In this document: positions 16,993 to 26,685 of the stretch, piece after piece
Layout: each line of letters opens with the position of its first letter
Numbering within the stretch: the first letter of the stretch is position 1
Assembly: GCA_022447365.1 (NCBI GenBank)
Contig: JAKVBL010000005.1
Location: forward strand, 1 to 64,000
Source of the DNA: Oleiphilaceae bacterium
Lineage (GTDB): Bacteria; Pseudomonadota; Gammaproteobacteria; Pseudomonadales; Oleiphilaceae
DNA length: 64,000 nucleotides
Direction of reading: 5' to 3'
Notes under the pieces: generated by a model
Database searches by the model: none
Seen by the model: only the letters and a program-made list of their open reading frames with translations
Told to the model about the DNA's origin: nothing
Made by a program: the position numbers and the translations under genes

Positions 16993-17643
16993 ATGAATGT
17001 TTCTTTTGATCGCTTATGTGCCTTGTTTGCACTGGGCGTTGCGGTAGGGCTTGCCGAAGCACGGCCAGTTTCCTATCCAGGCGGCATCACATTGATGCAA
17101 AACAATGATGCGGATGTGAGTAGTTTACATCTTCATTATTCACCAACGGCGCGTGAGTCGATTGGTTATCGGGGAGAGTATTGGCGTGCTGAACAATGGC
17201 AGTTTCATGGCGCGCAATACAACCGCCTTTTAAAACGGTGGAATCGACCCACATCTCAAGCCAACTTTTATTTCAAAGGTGCGCTTGGGTGGGCCATTAG
17301 TGATTTAGACGAACTGAACAATAAGCAGGAGCCTGCAGGTTTTGTGGGACTTGCTGCTGATTGGGAAGATCGTCGTTATTTCGTGTCATACGAAAATCGT
17401 TATACCGAGGCCGGTTCAATAAAAAGTGCGTATACCCAAAAAGCACGAATAGGCTTTGCGCCTTACATTGGCGATTACGGCGATTTACATACTTGGTTCA
17501 TGGTGCAAGTTGACCATACACCAACGAAGGATGACCAAACCTCGGTTACGCCTTTATTCCGTTTTTTCAAAAATGAATACCTTGCAGAGATTGGTGTGAA
17601 CGACCAAGGCCAAGGCTTATTCAACTTAATTATTCGATACTAG
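16993..17643 (+). CDS. Predicted outer-membrane/periplasmic protein of metal cluster
   Basis: A 216-residue protein with a signal peptide (about residues 1-22, cleavage near AEA-RP). The mature part has alternating aromatic/polar strands (SIGYRGEYWRAEQWQF, YFVSYENRYTEAG, WFMVQVDHTP) and ends in ...LFNLIIRY. A C-terminal aromatic residue and this strand pattern suggest a small beta-barrel. The start at ATG 16993 is preceded by GGAG eight bases upstream. No named family recognised. It is separated from the HMA gene by seven bases, so cotranscription is likely. Confidence 0.6.
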   Translation: MNVSFDRLCALFALGVAVGLAEARPVSYPGGITLMQNNDADVSSLHLHYSPTARESIGYRGEYWRAEQWQFHGAQYNRLLKRWNRPTSQANFYFKGALGWAISDLDELNNKQEPAGFVGLAADWEDRRYFVSYENRYTEAGSIKSAYTQKARIGFAPYIGDYGDLHTWFMVQVDHTPTKDDQTSVTPLFRFFKNEYLAEIGVNDQGQGLFNLIIRY

Positions 17644-17650
17644 GAGTTTT

Positions 17651-18043
17651 ATGATGAAACAGTTGATCTTTATTTCTTTGTTGATGATTGGTTTAACAAG
17701 CAATGGCTACTCTGCCGGTGAACAACACATGAATCACAACACAGGGCATCATCATACGCATGACGGGCTAAGCATAGAAAAGCAAACGGCGAGCGCGGAA
17801 GGGGCGGCTTGTGAGAATACCATTGATATTAGCGTGAATGGTCTAGTTTGCGATTTCTGCGCTCGGGCCGTAGAAAAGGTGTTTGGAGAGCAAGAGGGCG
17901 TGACCGGTGTCGATGTCGATTTGAATGCAGGCAAAGTCGTGGTAGCGACTGAAGCCGGTGTTGAGATAGATGATGAAACTGTGACGACCTTGATCCAAGA
18001 TTCAGGCTATAACCTCGTGGGTATCGCGAGAGGGTGCTCATAA
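17651..18043 (+). CDS. Secreted heavy-metal-associated (HMA) protein, MerP-like
   Basis: A 130-residue exported protein: signal peptide (residues 1-22), His-rich linker (HMNHNTGHHHTHDG, near 27-38), then a single HMA ferredoxin-like domain (about 55-128). The metal motif is GLVCDFCARAVEKVFG, with CxxC ligands. MerP of mercury operons has the same fold and location but lacks the His-rich linker. Two start ATGs (17651 and 17654) share the upstream TAGGAG. It overlaps the start of the MerT-like gene (TAATG), implying coupled translation and a hand-over of metal from this protein to the permease. Confidence 0.8.
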   Translation: MMKQLIFISLLMIGLTSNGYSAGEQHMNHNTGHHHTHDGLSIEKQTASAEGAACENTIDISVNGLVCDFCARAVEKVFGEQEGVTGVDVDLNAGKVVVATEAGVEIDDETVTTLIQDSGYNLVGIARGCS

Positions 18044-18456
18044 TGGATGGCCAAGAAGACGTCTCAAATGATGTTTCAAACTATGGCATTAAAGACACGA
18101 TCGCTCCGATGCTAAGCTTGTTTACCTCGCTTGCCACCTTGGTGTGTTGTGCATTACCTGCTTTGTTTGTGATGCTTGGTGCAGGAGCGGCCCTAGCAGG
18201 TTTAGTTTCAACAGCACCATGGTTGATCGCGCTTTCAAAGTACAAAGCATGGACCTTCGGTGTTTCTGGCGTAATGATTTTGTTTGCAGGGTTAATGCGT
18301 TGGAATGCGCGAAATGCCCCTTGTCCCATTGATCCGGAGCAGGCGAGAGCATGTATGCGATTGCGACGCGTTAGTGCTTGGATGTACTGGTCTTCTGTGG
18401 TGGTTTGGGCAATAGGGTTTTTCTTTGCCTTTCTGGCTGTAGAGATATTCTACTAG
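18043..18456 (+). CDS. MerT-like metal transport membrane protein
   Basis: A 137-residue inner-membrane protein with three transmembrane helices. The first contains the vicinal pair VCCALPALFVMLGAGAA near residue 30; a second Cys pair lies in the loop APCPIDPEQARACMR near 90-104. This matches MerT, which carries Hg(II) inward through CC in TM1 and a loop Cys pair. I chose the ATG overlapping the HMA gene's TAA; an upstream GTG at 18034 is also open. No merR, merA or merC gene is adjacent, so mercury as substrate is not assured. Confidence 0.75.
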   Translation: MDGQEDVSNDVSNYGIKDTIAPMLSLFTSLATLVCCALPALFVMLGAGAALAGLVSTAPWLIALSKYKAWTFGVSGVMILFAGLMRWNARNAPCPIDPEQARACMRLRRVSAWMYWSSVVVWAIGFFFAFLAVEIFY

Positions 18457-18583
18457 CGCTCGTATGCAGAGTAAGAACTTAAAATGCAATATTAGTTATT
18501 AAATTTTCGATACTTTCTTGCAAATTCTATTTGTCGAGCTTTACTTTGTGCGATTTAGACAAACTTAGATATACGGAGATTAG

Positions 18584-20212
18584 ATGAGTTGGTTGAAACG
18601 TAGTATTCGAAATAAATTGATGGCAATCATCGCGATAAGCTCATTAGCGATTTTTTGTGCTTCCCTTGCTTCTTTTAGCTCCGCTTTAAAAGGGGTCAAT
18701 AGCTTCAATAATTTGATAACGAAGGATATTGCGAGCGAACGACTTATAACTTACATGCTAATTGAATTCAAAACTCAAGTGCAGGAATGGAAGAATACAC
18801 TATTGCGTGGTGCGGATGATAATCAGAGAACTAAATATTGGCAGCGTTTTCAAGATCGTGAGAATGATGTGCAACAGAATGGCGAAGCCTTGCTAAGAAT
18901 ATTGGAAGAGGGTGAAGCGCGCGACTTAGTCTCGAGTTTTTTAAAATCACATCAACAAATGGGAACGGCTTACCGTAAAGGATTTGATGCATTTGTCGAT
19001 GCTGGCTTTGAACATACTGCTGGAGATAAAGCAGTTGCGGGTATTGATCGTGAACCCGCGAAGTTATTGAGTCAAGCTGCAAGTATTATCGAACAGCATG
19101 CTCTAGAGAAAAGCACTGCAGTGTCGGAAACATCGAGTTCTAGACTATATGTTATTAATATCGCGTTACTCGTTTTGATTTTGATGTTTTCGATTGTCTC
19201 AATATTTGTGATCAATAAAGCCATAATCGAACCGTGTCAAACGCTTATTAATGTAATCTCAAATATTAGTAAGGGAAATTTAGATAACGACATTGATACC
19301 ACACGCGAAGATGAGCTAGGTAATCTTTCAAAGGCATCAAATTCGATGCAAAATTTTCTGCATGATATTTCACTTAGTTTGAAAGAGTCTGATAGTGCCA
19401 TGCGCAGTGCAGCAGAGAAACTTGGAGATTCGTCTCAATTTTTGGTGGATAAGATTTCAATAGCTAATGATTCAACAGATCATATTGCCTCGGCAATGAC
19501 GGAGATGAGCTCGACAGCGCAGGAGGTCGCTGGCCATTCTGCATCTGCGGCCAATATTGCGCAAGAAGCTGATTTTGCTGCTAAAGAGGGCGTTCAAACG
19601 ATGAACGAAGCACAAGTTTCGATTAATAAATTATCTCATCAAATATCGGAAACGGTGTTGGTCGTTCATAGTTTGGAAGAGGATTCTGCTAACGTTGGGC
19701 ACGTGCTCAGTGTTATACGTGGCATCGCAGAGCAAACAAATCTCCTCGCTCTAAATGCAGCGATTGAAGCGGCGCGAGCCGGAGAGCAAGGAAGAGGGTT
19801 CGCGGTGGTTGCAGATGAAGTTCGATCACTTGCTCAGAAAACGCAGCAATCGACGACTGAAATTGAAGACATCATTGAAAGCGTTCAGACGGGGGCTAAG
19901 AATACTGCTGCGGTAATGAATGCTAGCTCTGAGGTGACTGCCAGTAGTGCTGACTTATTTAATAAGGCGAGTCGGCAACTCGATGTTATTAGCGACAGCA
20001 TTTCGCGGATCAGTGGTTTGAATCTGCAAGTGGCCACGGCAGCTGAAGAGCAAACTAATGTGTCTGAGGATATCGCGAGAACCATTGTTGAAATGTCTGA
20101 TCTCGTCGAAGCAAGTACGCAGTCGGCGAACCAAAGTTATGAGCTCTCTAAAGACTTAGATATGAAGGCGCAAAGCCTTGGGCGGATATCTTCAGCATTT
20201 AAACGAGTTTGA
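18584..20212 (+). CDS. Methyl-accepting chemotaxis protein
   Basis: A 542-residue chemoreceptor. TM1 at about residues 12-32, a helical periplasmic sensing domain (about 33-185, with [19 protein letters not shown], similar to four-helix-bundle sensors), TM2 at 189-210, HAMP (about 211-265), then the cytoplasmic signalling domain. The CheA/CheW contact tip [22 protein letters not shown] lies in two halves around 383-405. The ligand is unknown. The start has GGAG seven bases upstream. No che genes are adjacent, as is usual for dispersed receptors. Confidence 0.92.
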   Translation: MSWLKRSIRNKLMAIIAISSLAIFCASLASFSSALKGVNSFNNLITKDIASERLITYMLIEFKTQVQEWKNTLLRGADDNQRTKYWQRFQDRENDVQQNGEALLRILEEGEARDLVSSFLKSHQQMGTAYRKGFDAFVDAGFEHTAGDKAVAGIDREPAKLLSQAASIIEQHALEKSTAVSETSSSRLYVINIALLVLILMFSIVSIFVINKAIIEPCQTLINVISNISKGNLDNDIDTTREDELGNLSKASNSMQNFLHDISLSLKESDSAMRSAAEKLGDSSQFLVDKISIANDSTDHIASAMTEMSSTAQEVAGHSASAANIAQEADFAAKEGVQTMNEAQVSINKLSHQISETVLVVHSLEEDSANVGHVLSVIRGIAEQTNLLALNAAIEAARAGEQGRGFAVVADEVRSLAQKTQQSTTEIEDIIESVQTGAKNTAAVMNASSEVTASSADLFNKASRQLDVISDSISRISGLNLQVATAAEEQTNVSEDIARTIVEMSDLVEASTQSANQSYELSKDLDMKAQSLGRISSAFKRV

Positions 20213-20300
20213 TTTCAGTTTCTAACACTTTCTAAATTCTCAACTAAACTAGCCGAACTTTTTGGGCGTACAACAAACATCAAATATACCGGAGAATGCC

Positions 20301-20480
20301 ATGCCACGTTTGGTTGAGTCGGAAGAGACTCTTAGAACAATAAAACAAAAAGCTTTGCGAAACTCGAAATCTCAAAATACCTATGGAAAACGAGCATCAT
20401 TCAATGTAGGACCTATTGTTGTAAGTTTTGAGGAACGTTGTCAGATAGACCGACATCTGCAGACTCAAACAAAGCACTGA
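20301..20480 (+). CDS. Small basic hypothetical protein
   Basis: A 59-residue possible protein starting MPRLVESEETLRTIKQKALR and ending RHLQTQTKH. It is preceded by GGAG ten bases before the ATG. Charged, basic, with no signal or membrane segment. Codon use is not obviously foreign. I recognise no family, so the coding status is uncertain. It follows the chemoreceptor gene in the same direction. Confidence 0.35.
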   Translation: MPRLVESEETLRTIKQKALRNSKSQNTYGKRASFNVGPIVVSFEERCQIDRHLQTQTKH

Positions 20481-20993
20481 GCCTAATTGGTAGGCAACCT
20501 AGTATAATACGTAACATCGGTTGTATAAGTGCAATATCTTCACACTATACCCATGATGCTGAAATGTATTTGGCCGCCAATGCTAGACTAAACATTCCTT
20601 CTTGTTTGACGCAAGTAAGCCCTTGCAATTGCATAGCTCTTCTTCGTTTTTTGGTTGACGGTCAAGGCTACAATGTACAGCTTTTGAGCAGCGTAAATTA
20701 ACCAGGGTAAGATTTGCATTACTTAGCATTGGCGGTCTTTATCGACATGCCAGTACGGTAATTTAAAGGTTTCGTCAGGACCTCAAGCTCAATGTGAGCG
20801 GTAACGCACACATTGACATTCAAGCGATCGATCATTCACCCAAAAACCATGGTTTTTTCTTGGACAAGCGCAGAATACAAGACAAGTAGCGACTACCTTT
20901 CATTTAGCGCGGCATATTGTCGAAACAGTCGCCATAAGAACTACCTAGCCGCGATATCATATTTGAATGGTTTAGTGATCTTCTCACGAAACT
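20481..20993. other. Intergenic region between the two chemoreceptor genes
   Basis: No convincing gene. An open frame from 20438 to 20701 has no recognisable protein features. A perfect 16-bp palindrome, AAAAACCATGGTTTTT, lies near 20842. The stretch may hold a decayed gene. Confidence 0.4.
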
Positions 20994-22514
20994 TTAAGTA
21001 CTTTTAAACTTATTGTTTACTGCCTCTAACTGTTTTACATGGAGATCCAATTCTTCGATCATCGAATTGCTGTTTGATATTTGGTCATTGGTCTCGAAGG
21101 CCGACGTAACTATTTCGTTTAAGCTTCGACTGATGTCAGCAGTGACCGTACTTTGCTCATTGGCAGAGCTTGCAATAACTTGGTTCATGTCATTGATCTT
21201 GTTAATGGCTTGTTCCACTCGTTCGATTAATTCAAGACCTTGGTGTGTGTTTTCAACACAGGTTTTGACTAGAGATTGACTCGCTTCAATCGTACTAACA
21301 GCTTTGCCGCTTCCTTTCTGCAAGTGTTCAATCATACGATCAATTTCTTCTGTCGATTTCTGCGTACGCATAGCTAGCGATCGGACCTCATCCGCAACTA
21401 CTGCGAAACCTCGACCTTGCTCACCCGCTCGAGCCGCTTCAATAGCTGCATTGAGAGCAAGAAGATTTGTTTGTTCTGCAATACCACGAATCACATCAAG
21501 CAAAGACCCAATTTCAGTGGTTTCTTGATCGAGAGATAAAATGGTTTGCGAAGCTTCGGCAATTTGTTGGTTTAAGTTGAGGATGTTGGTTTCTGTCACT
21601 GAACTTGAGTCGCGACATAACTGCGAATTTTGATGTGCAAGAGATGCTGCATCAGCTGCTTGATTTGCGTTATGAGAGACTTCTCTTGCGGATGCTGTCA
21701 ATTCTTCAACCGCGCTCGCAATCATATCGGTTTGTTGTTGCTGTGTCGAAGATAGTGACTGCAAATTCGTGCTTAGCGTTAGTAATTCGCTCGTTGTATT
21801 GTGTGCTTTTGTTGAGCTTTGTGCCACTTGATCTACTAGTTCACAGACCGTTTCGGTGTAGTGGTCAAAATCTTGCAGGAGCTTGTTGCTACGACTGGTA
21901 CGAATCGAAAGGTCAATTTTATCTTCCTTTACGATCGCGCGTGTTGTGGTGCTAAGTTCTATAGATGCGAGGAATTCTTTTTTAAGATCGATAGACATCC
22001 ATACGATGACAGCGGACTCTATAACAACGTATGCTGCGTGGAGAAATATCACGCTAATGCCAAGTTCTGTGCTGGGTAATACCCAAACATTTACTCCGCC
22101 TGATTGCAGATAGAAAAAGCTAAGGTGGTGTGTGGCTATTGTTGCAGCCGCTGCGAGAACCGGGGCCCAGTCTCGATAGTAGAGCAGCAAGGCGATTAAC
22201 ACGAACACACTAAAGTGAAATTCCAGCATGCCGTGTGCTTGCTGAATATGTAGTGACGTCATAATCATAAACGCCGTGCCAATGAAAAGGCGAGTGACTA
22301 ATGCTCCGGGCGCAAAGTGTCTGATAAGCAGTGCAGTACCAAAAGTACCACCGCCGATAAACATAGCTTCAACCCATGAGTTGTATAATGGAGCAATCGC
22401 AAACGAAATGGTAAATAATAAGCTCATGATAGCGAGCATTACTTTATCCGCTTTCATGTAGTGTTCACGCAGCAACGTCTCGTTCACCGAGCTTTCTTGT
22501 TTTGAATACATCAT
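20994..22514 (-). CDS. Chemoreceptor with His-rich multi-helix membrane sensor
   Basis: A 506-residue methyl-accepting protein without a large periplasmic domain. The N-terminal 190 residues form about six transmembrane helices. Conserved-looking histidines and an acid occur within or beside them: [18 protein letters not shown] and YYRDW, then [12 protein letters not shown] is weak or absent, and the signalling domain (about 230-505) carries the tip [20 protein letters not shown]. Membrane-embedded His residues suggest metal, haem or redox sensing, but that is inference. Two tandem ATGs start the gene; transcription is convergent with the other receptor. Confidence 0.85.
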   Translation of the reverse strand: MMYSKQESSVNETLLREHYMKADKVMLAIMSLLFTISFAIAPLYNSWVEAMFIGGGTFGTALLIRHFAPGALVTRLFIGTAFMIMTSLHIQQAHGMLEFHFSVFVLIALLLYYRDWAPVLAAAATIATHHLSFFYLQSGGVNVWVLPSTELGISVIFLHAAYVVIESAVIVWMSIDLKKEFLASIELSTTTRAIVKEDKIDLSIRTSRSNKLLQDFDHYTETVCELVDQVAQSSTKAHNTTSELLTLSTNLQSLSSTQQQQTDMIASAVEELTASAREVSHNANQAADAASLAHQNSQLCRDSSSVTETNILNLNQQIAEASQTILSLDQETTEIGSLLDVIRGIAEQTNLLALNAAIEAARAGEQGRGFAVVADEVRSLAMRTQKSTEEIDRMIEHLQKGSGKAVSTIEASQSLVKTCVENTHQGLELIERVEQAINKINDMNQVIASSANEQSTVTADISRSLNEIVTSAFETNDQISNSNSMIEELDLHVKQLEAVNNKFKST

Positions 22515-22524
22515 AACTTAGACT

Positions 22525-22556
22525 ATCTGTTTACCTGTTTATCTGTTTATTTGTTT
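22525..22556 (+). repeat. Four 8-bp tandem repeats at a gene end
   Basis: Units ATCTGTTT, ACCTGTTT, ATCTGTTT and ATTTGTTT lie head to tail, followed by a partial copy. The array spans the stop codon of the thioredoxin-like gene (22539) and the 10 bases before the chemoreceptor start. A unit of eight would shift the frame if its number changed upstream of the stop. Confidence 0.75.
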
Positions 22557-23093
22557 ATCTATTGAATTATTCCAAGGACAAAAACATCCATTACCTAGCA
22601 CGTTAAATTGTGGCTGTTTATACCCTTCGTACCATTGTTCTAGACGCGACATGACAAGATCCTCTCCTTGTCCGCATACGTCACCCGAAGAATAGGGACC
22701 GTGATAGAGAATTTCGCCCTCTGGTGAAAAGACACTGACAGATGGACTTGATATAGCCCAAAGATTTAAGCCTGATTTTAGCATGGTGCTGTCATTTGAT
22801 ATCATTTCAATATGATTTACATTAGTTAATTCGCGCTTTAACTCACGCATGTGTGGTTTAGCAAAGCGTGTGCAACTGCATTGTTCATCGATATAGTGTA
22901 CAAGTGTGATTTTTCCTGTTTTATATTCAGGCGTCTGTCTGATGTCTGGAGCATTTTTATGTAAAAATGCACGATAATCAGATGAAAATAGGTGCCATAG
23001 TCCGAGGCTAGCGACCAGTAACCACGTGCATGCGAGCGCCCAGATTAGGGGCATGAAGGCGTCTTTTTGGGTCTTGTTATCGTTTTTAGACAT
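22539..23093 (-). CDS. Membrane-anchored thioredoxin-like protein (DUF6436-type)
   Basis: A 184-residue protein with one N-terminal transmembrane helix (about residues 15-35) and a periplasmic thioredoxin-like domain. Motif DEQCSCTRFAKPHM near 70-83 occupies the thioredoxin active-site position (CSC rather than CxxC). A C-terminal NGCFCPWNN follows near 168. This resembles the DUF6436 family, of unknown function. It ends 24 bases before the chemoreceptor, in the same direction, within an 8-bp repeat array that forms its last codons. Confidence 0.7.
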   Translation of the reverse strand: MSKNDNKTQKDAFMPLIWALACTWLLVASLGLWHLFSSDYRAFLHKNAPDIRQTPEYKTGKITLVHYIDEQCSCTRFAKPHMRELKRELTNVNHIEMISNDSTMLKSGLNLWAISSPSVSVFSPEGEILYHGPYSSGDVCGQGEDLVMSRLEQWYEGYKQPQFNVLGNGCFCPWNNSIDKQINR

Positions 23094-23189
23094 TAATATC
23101 GACTTCGCTCAAAGTTCTATGACTCTTGAATTTGAGAGACGTCCCATATTCTTATCATATTTAGTTCGTGGTCAAGTACCAATACGCAG

Positions 23190-23855
23190 CTACCAAGGAA
23201 GTTGATGATCCTTTGCATGCCATAATGTTGCCGGGTTCGTGATATTTAGCGCTTCAATTCGGCTTGCGAGTTGTTCTGCAGCTTGATCGGGAGTGACATT
23301 ACCCATATCGCCAATCATATTCGTTCCGACTAAACCGGGATGCAATATTGCAACCGCAATGTTTTTGTCAGCGAGGTCATGAGCAATCGAAACTGCAGCG
23401 GCGTTCAAAGCGCATTTAGACATGCGGTAGCCATATCTTCCACCGCTAGTGTTATCTTCAATAGACCCCATACGGCTGGTGATAAAAGCTATTTTTCCAC
23501 CATCGGTCATATTGCGCTGAAGAGCTTCTGTAACGCGAAGAGGGCCCAGTGTATTCACCTCAAATTGGTACTGAATAGTTTCGTAGTTTAAGTTTGCGAT
23601 CTTTTCATCACGCAAGATGCCAGCATTGTTTATCAGAAGGTGGATCTTGGTGTCACCTAATGATTGTTTTAAAGCTGCGATTGAAGAGGGGAGGGTAATG
23701 TCGATATCTTGAACGATTTTGACATCAAGGGCGCTTAGCGCAGGTGAAGGCGTTCGATAGACCGCGATCACGGCCCACCCTAGAGAAACATAGTGTTTGC
23801 ATAGCGACAGACAAATACCGCGATTGGCACCTGTTACAACGACGACTTGATTCAT
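23190..23855 (-). CDS. Short-chain dehydrogenase, carbonyl-reductase-like
   Basis: A 221-residue NAD(P)-dependent SDR. Cofactor motif TGANRGICLSLC at residue 8 (the usual GIG is GIC), NNAGILRDE near 77, FITSRMGSI, and catalytic pair YRMSK near 143. The short length and RYGYRMSK pattern fit the C-factor/sniffer-like subgroup. Substrate unknown. Unlike the pseudogene at 15.7 kb, the catalytic Tyr is intact. It is divergent from the nucleoside transporter with about 115 bases between. Confidence 0.82.
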   Translation of the reverse strand: MNQVVVVTGANRGICLSLCKHYVSLGWAVIAVYRTPSPALSALDVKIVQDIDITLPSSIAALKQSLGDTKIHLLINNAGILRDEKIANLNYETIQYQFEVNTLGPLRVTEALQRNMTDGGKIAFITSRMGSIEDNTSGGRYGYRMSKCALNAAAVSIAHDLADKNIAVAILHPGLVGTNMIGDMGNVTPDQAAEQLASRIEALNITNPATLWHAKDHQLPW

Positions 23856-23970
23856 ACTTTACTCAGTAAATTTTCTTTGTTTGATTTTGTTGCAAAACTT
23901 ATGCTAAACCAGCCAACAATAAAAACTTTGCTACGCTTGCAGCACAATTAATGGCGAAGGATTTGGAGTC

Positions 23971-25218
23971 ATGAGTGTGTTTATTAGCGTTTTGGGTATT
24001 CTAGTTTTACTAGGGATTGGCTTTCTTTTGTCTACTAATCGCGGTGCGGTAAATCCTAGAACTGTTTTTGGAGCGCTTGCGATCCAGATAGTCTTGGGAG
24101 CATTGGTCTTATATGTGCCGATTGGTCGAGAAATATTAAATACCATTACAGCTGGAGTTGCTCACGTCATTAATTATGCGAATGAAGGGATTGGCTTTTT
24201 GTTTGGAGGTCTGGTTAGCGACAAAATGTTTGAAGTCTTTGGTGGAGGCGGATTTGTCTTTGCATTTCGTGTATTGCCGATTGTCGTGTTCTTCTCATCA
24301 TTAGTTGCTGTGCTGTATTACCTTGGAGTAATGCAGAAAGTGATTCAGTTTTTAGGTGGTGGCTTACGCGAGGTATTAGGCACTAGTAAAACAGAATCTT
24401 TATCTGCGACTGCAAATATTTTTGTGAGCCAAACTGAAGCCCCGCTTGTTGTTAAACCTTATATAGCCGGGATGACGCGATCAGAGTTGTTTGCGGTGAT
24501 GGTCGGCGGCTTAGCCTCGATTGCAGGCTCGGTGATGGTAGGGTATGCCTCGATGGGCGTCGAGTTAAAGTACCTCATTGCGGCAAGCTTCATGGCTGCT
24601 CCGGGTGGTTTGTTGATGGCGAAGTTAATTGTGCCAGAAACTGAAACCCCTGAGGAAAATGTGGATGTTGTTGAAGAAGGAAATGATGCCCCAGCCAATG
24701 CCATTGATGCCGCTGCAACGGGCGCTTCAAATGGTTTAAAACTCGCTGTGAATATCGGAGCAATGCTGATTGCATTCATCAGCTTGATCGCTTTGTTTAA
24801 TGGCCTTGTTGGCGGAATAGGAGGCTGGTTCGGATACGGACATTTAACCATTCAAGAAATTCTAGGTTGGGCGTTTGCGCCGATTGCTTGGTTAATTGGA
24901 GTGCCGAGCGTCGATATTCAGGCCGTTGGTTCGTTAATTGGTCAAAAACTGATTCTTAATGAATTTGTCGCATATAGCCAATTTTTACCGCATCAAGAGA
25001 CCATGCAGCCTATTTCGCAAGCGATCACAATATTTGCTTTATGTGGGTTTGCTAATTTTGCCTCAATCGCTGTGCTGCTTGGTGGTTTGGGAATTTTGGC
25101 GCCATCTCGTCGTCAAGAAGTCGCGCAATTAGGTATTCGAGCTGTGGCGGCGGCTACCTTGGCAAACTTGATGAGCGCGACCATTGCTGGTTTATTTATC
25201 GGGCTTAGTTTGGCTTAG
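23971..25218 (+). CDS. nupC: Concentrative nucleoside transporter (NupC/CNT family)
   Basis: A 415-residue inner-membrane nucleoside:cation symporter with about ten helices. Family motifs include [17 protein letters not shown] near residue 150-166, the conserved glutamate-bearing element in [10 protein letters not shown] near 330, and [12 protein letters not shown] near 366. It takes up nucleosides for salvage. The uridine kinase gene starts 21 bases downstream in the same direction, which supports a nucleoside uptake and phosphorylation operon. Confidence 0.92.
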   Translation: MSVFISVLGILVLLGIGFLLSTNRGAVNPRTVFGALAIQIVLGALVLYVPIGREILNTITAGVAHVINYANEGIGFLFGGLVSDKMFEVFGGGGFVFAFRVLPIVVFFSSLVAVLYYLGVMQKVIQFLGGGLREVLGTSKTESLSATANIFVSQTEAPLVVKPYIAGMTRSELFAVMVGGLASIAGSVMVGYASMGVELKYLIAASFMAAPGGLLMAKLIVPETETPEENVDVVEEGNDAPANAIDAAATGASNGLKLAVNIGAMLIAFISLIALFNGLVGGIGGWFGYGHLTIQEILGWAFAPIAWLIGVPSVDIQAVGSLIGQKLILNEFVAYSQFLPHQETMQPISQAITIFALCGFANFASIAVLLGGLGILAPSRRQEVAQLGIRAVAAATLANLMSATIAGLFIGLSLA

Positions 25219-25239
25219 TGATTTTATAAAGGATAAGTG

Positions 25240-25869
25240 ATGAGCGACTCAAGGCCTTTACTGGTTGGTGTAGCAGGCGCTTCTGCCTCAGGAAAAAGTT
25301 TGTTAGCGAAAAACTTGAAAGAGAGTTTTCCTAGCGAGTACATACAAGTGATTTCTGAAGACAATTACTATCGCGACCAGTCACATATGAGTATGCAAGA
25401 GCGCGAGCAAACCAACTATGACCACCCTAATGCGATTGAACATGATTTATTAAAAGAGCATGTCGCGCAGCTTCGAGAGGGCTTATCGGTTGAAGTGCCT
25501 TGTTATGATTTTTCTCAACACACCAGAAGTGCCGATTCGATAGTAATTGAACCCACACCAATTGTTGTAGTGGAAGGAATTTTATTGTTCACGCACACCG
25601 ACCTCTGTGAGGTGCTAGATCTTAAATTTTTTGTCGATACGCCATTAGATATTTGTTTGTTGAGGCGTATTCAACGAGACACTATTGAGCGAGGTCGATC
25701 CGTAGAGTCGGTCATTCACCAGTACAAAAAGACGGTTCGCCCGGGCTATGTGAACTTTATTGCACCAACCAAACAGCAAGCTGACGTCATTATCCCTCGT
25801 GGAGGTAAAAACTCAGTCGCGATTGATCTTATTCAAACTAAGTTTAGAGTGCATTGCCGAAAACATTAG
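25240..25869 (+). CDS. udk: Uridine kinase
   Basis: A 209-residue cytoplasmic kinase converting uridine and cytidine to UMP and CMP with ATP or GTP. P-loop GASASGKS near residue 11-18, EDNYYRDQSH near 41, DHPNAIEHD near 61, and lid arginines in RRIQRDTIERGR near 145-156. Length is standard. I chose ATG 25240, six bases after AAAGGA, over the adjacent GTG at 25237. Downstream partner of the NupC transporter, so imported nucleosides are trapped by phosphorylation. Confidence 0.92.
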   Translation: MSDSRPLLVGVAGASASGKSLLAKNLKESFPSEYIQVISEDNYYRDQSHMSMQEREQTNYDHPNAIEHDLLKEHVAQLREGLSVEVPCYDFSQHTRSADSIVIEPTPIVVVEGILLFTHTDLCEVLDLKFFVDTPLDICLLRRIQRDTIERGRSVESVIHQYKKTVRPGYVNFIAPTKQQADVIIPRGGKNSVAIDLIQTKFRVHCRKH

Positions 25870-25881
25870 GTCTAACTAGTT

Positions 25882-26538
25882 TTATCCTTTGTTTTGGAAA
25901 TGCAGTTTTAGATTTTGAAGTGTGTGAAAAGGCTGGTCGATCACGAAAGCATTAGAGAGCCAGGCGGGGATTTTTCCTGTAGGGTTCGCTTCAGTTTCAT
26001 AGCTGAGTTTTATTTTCTTATCACTGATTGTTTGTAGCTGCCAACGCCCAAAAAGCTCCGTTACTCGCACACGCTTTTTATGCCTTGGTACCGTTTTTAC
26101 ATCGTCGAGCGCTTGTACATAGATGTCTGCAGATCGCTTTTGATGATCTCTTTCAATCTTTATATCTAGTACGTAATCTCTGTCATTCACGGGCCATGGC
26201 GCGCTAGTCACTTGGTAAACGACGTAATGGTCTGGGCTGTGTAGTGTCAGTAGTCGGCTTTCGCTGCAATCATGGAGCCAGTCTGTTGCAAGTGCGGGCT
26301 GACTTAAATAAGCCATGGCCTCATCGATGGAAGTGTCGAGTTCGACTTCACCTTTAAACATTTTGAAATTCTCAAAACGCGAGTCGCGTGTATATATCTG
26401 AATACCTTCTTTGTCTTTTACTAGTTCCCATCCAAAACTAGGGCTAGCAAGTGCGAGTACTGATAAGAGCACGATCGCACAATGCGTAATGATATGTATA
26501 AAACGGACTTCTAAAATGTTGCGGGGCATACTAGGCAC
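25882..26538 (-). CDS. START-domain protein, secreted
   Basis: A 218-residue protein with a signal peptide (about residues 14-36, cleavage near SFG) followed by a START/SRPBCC-type lipid-binding domain: WELVKDKEGIQIYTRD at the beginning, APWPVNDRDYVLDIKI in the middle and SNAFVIDQPFHTLQNL at the end. Such proteins are predicted to bind hydrophobic ligands in the periplasm. It is followed upstream by a paralogous, broken copy in the same orientation, so a tandem duplication is likely. Confidence 0.8.
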   Translation of the reverse strand: MPSMPRNILEVRFIHIITHCAIVLLSVLALASPSFGWELVKDKEGIQIYTRDSRFENFKMFKGEVELDTSIDEAMAYLSQPALATDWLHDCSESRLLTLHSPDHYVVYQVTSAPWPVNDRDYVLDIKIERDHQKRSADIYVQALDDVKTVPRHKKRVRVTELFGRWQLQTISDKKIKLSYETEANPTGKIPAWLSNAFVIDQPFHTLQNLKLHFQNKG

Positions 26539-26646
26539 GGTAAGCGAATATCCTTATTTGCTTTAACGATGAGTGAATCAGCAAGTTTGCTTAGTATGCG
26601 TAGATCTTGCTCAGTAGTCTGTGACGTAGAGCGATGTGAGCGTCAA

Positions 26647-26677
26647 AAGATATGGGTGTCACAAGATGTAGGTGTCA
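26647..26677 (+). repeat. Two 15-nt repeats ending GGTGTCA
   Basis: AAGATATGGGTGTCA (26647-26661) and AAGATGTAGGTGTCA (26663-26677) agree at 13 of 15 positions, with GACCCC after the second. GTGTCAGACCCC-type strings occur in dispersed intergenic repeats of many gammaproteobacteria; compare the GGGGTCGGA palindrome at 55934. Confidence 0.4.
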
Positions 26678-26685
26678 GACCCCGC

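Noticed and set aside
20438..20701. 87-codon open frame downstream of the chemoreceptor
   Set aside because: No ribosome-binding site or recognisable protein pattern, and it overlaps the better-supported 59-codon frame.
22525..22556. CRISPR-like repeats
   Set aside because: Units are 8 bp, contiguous and without spacers; a simple tandem repeat.
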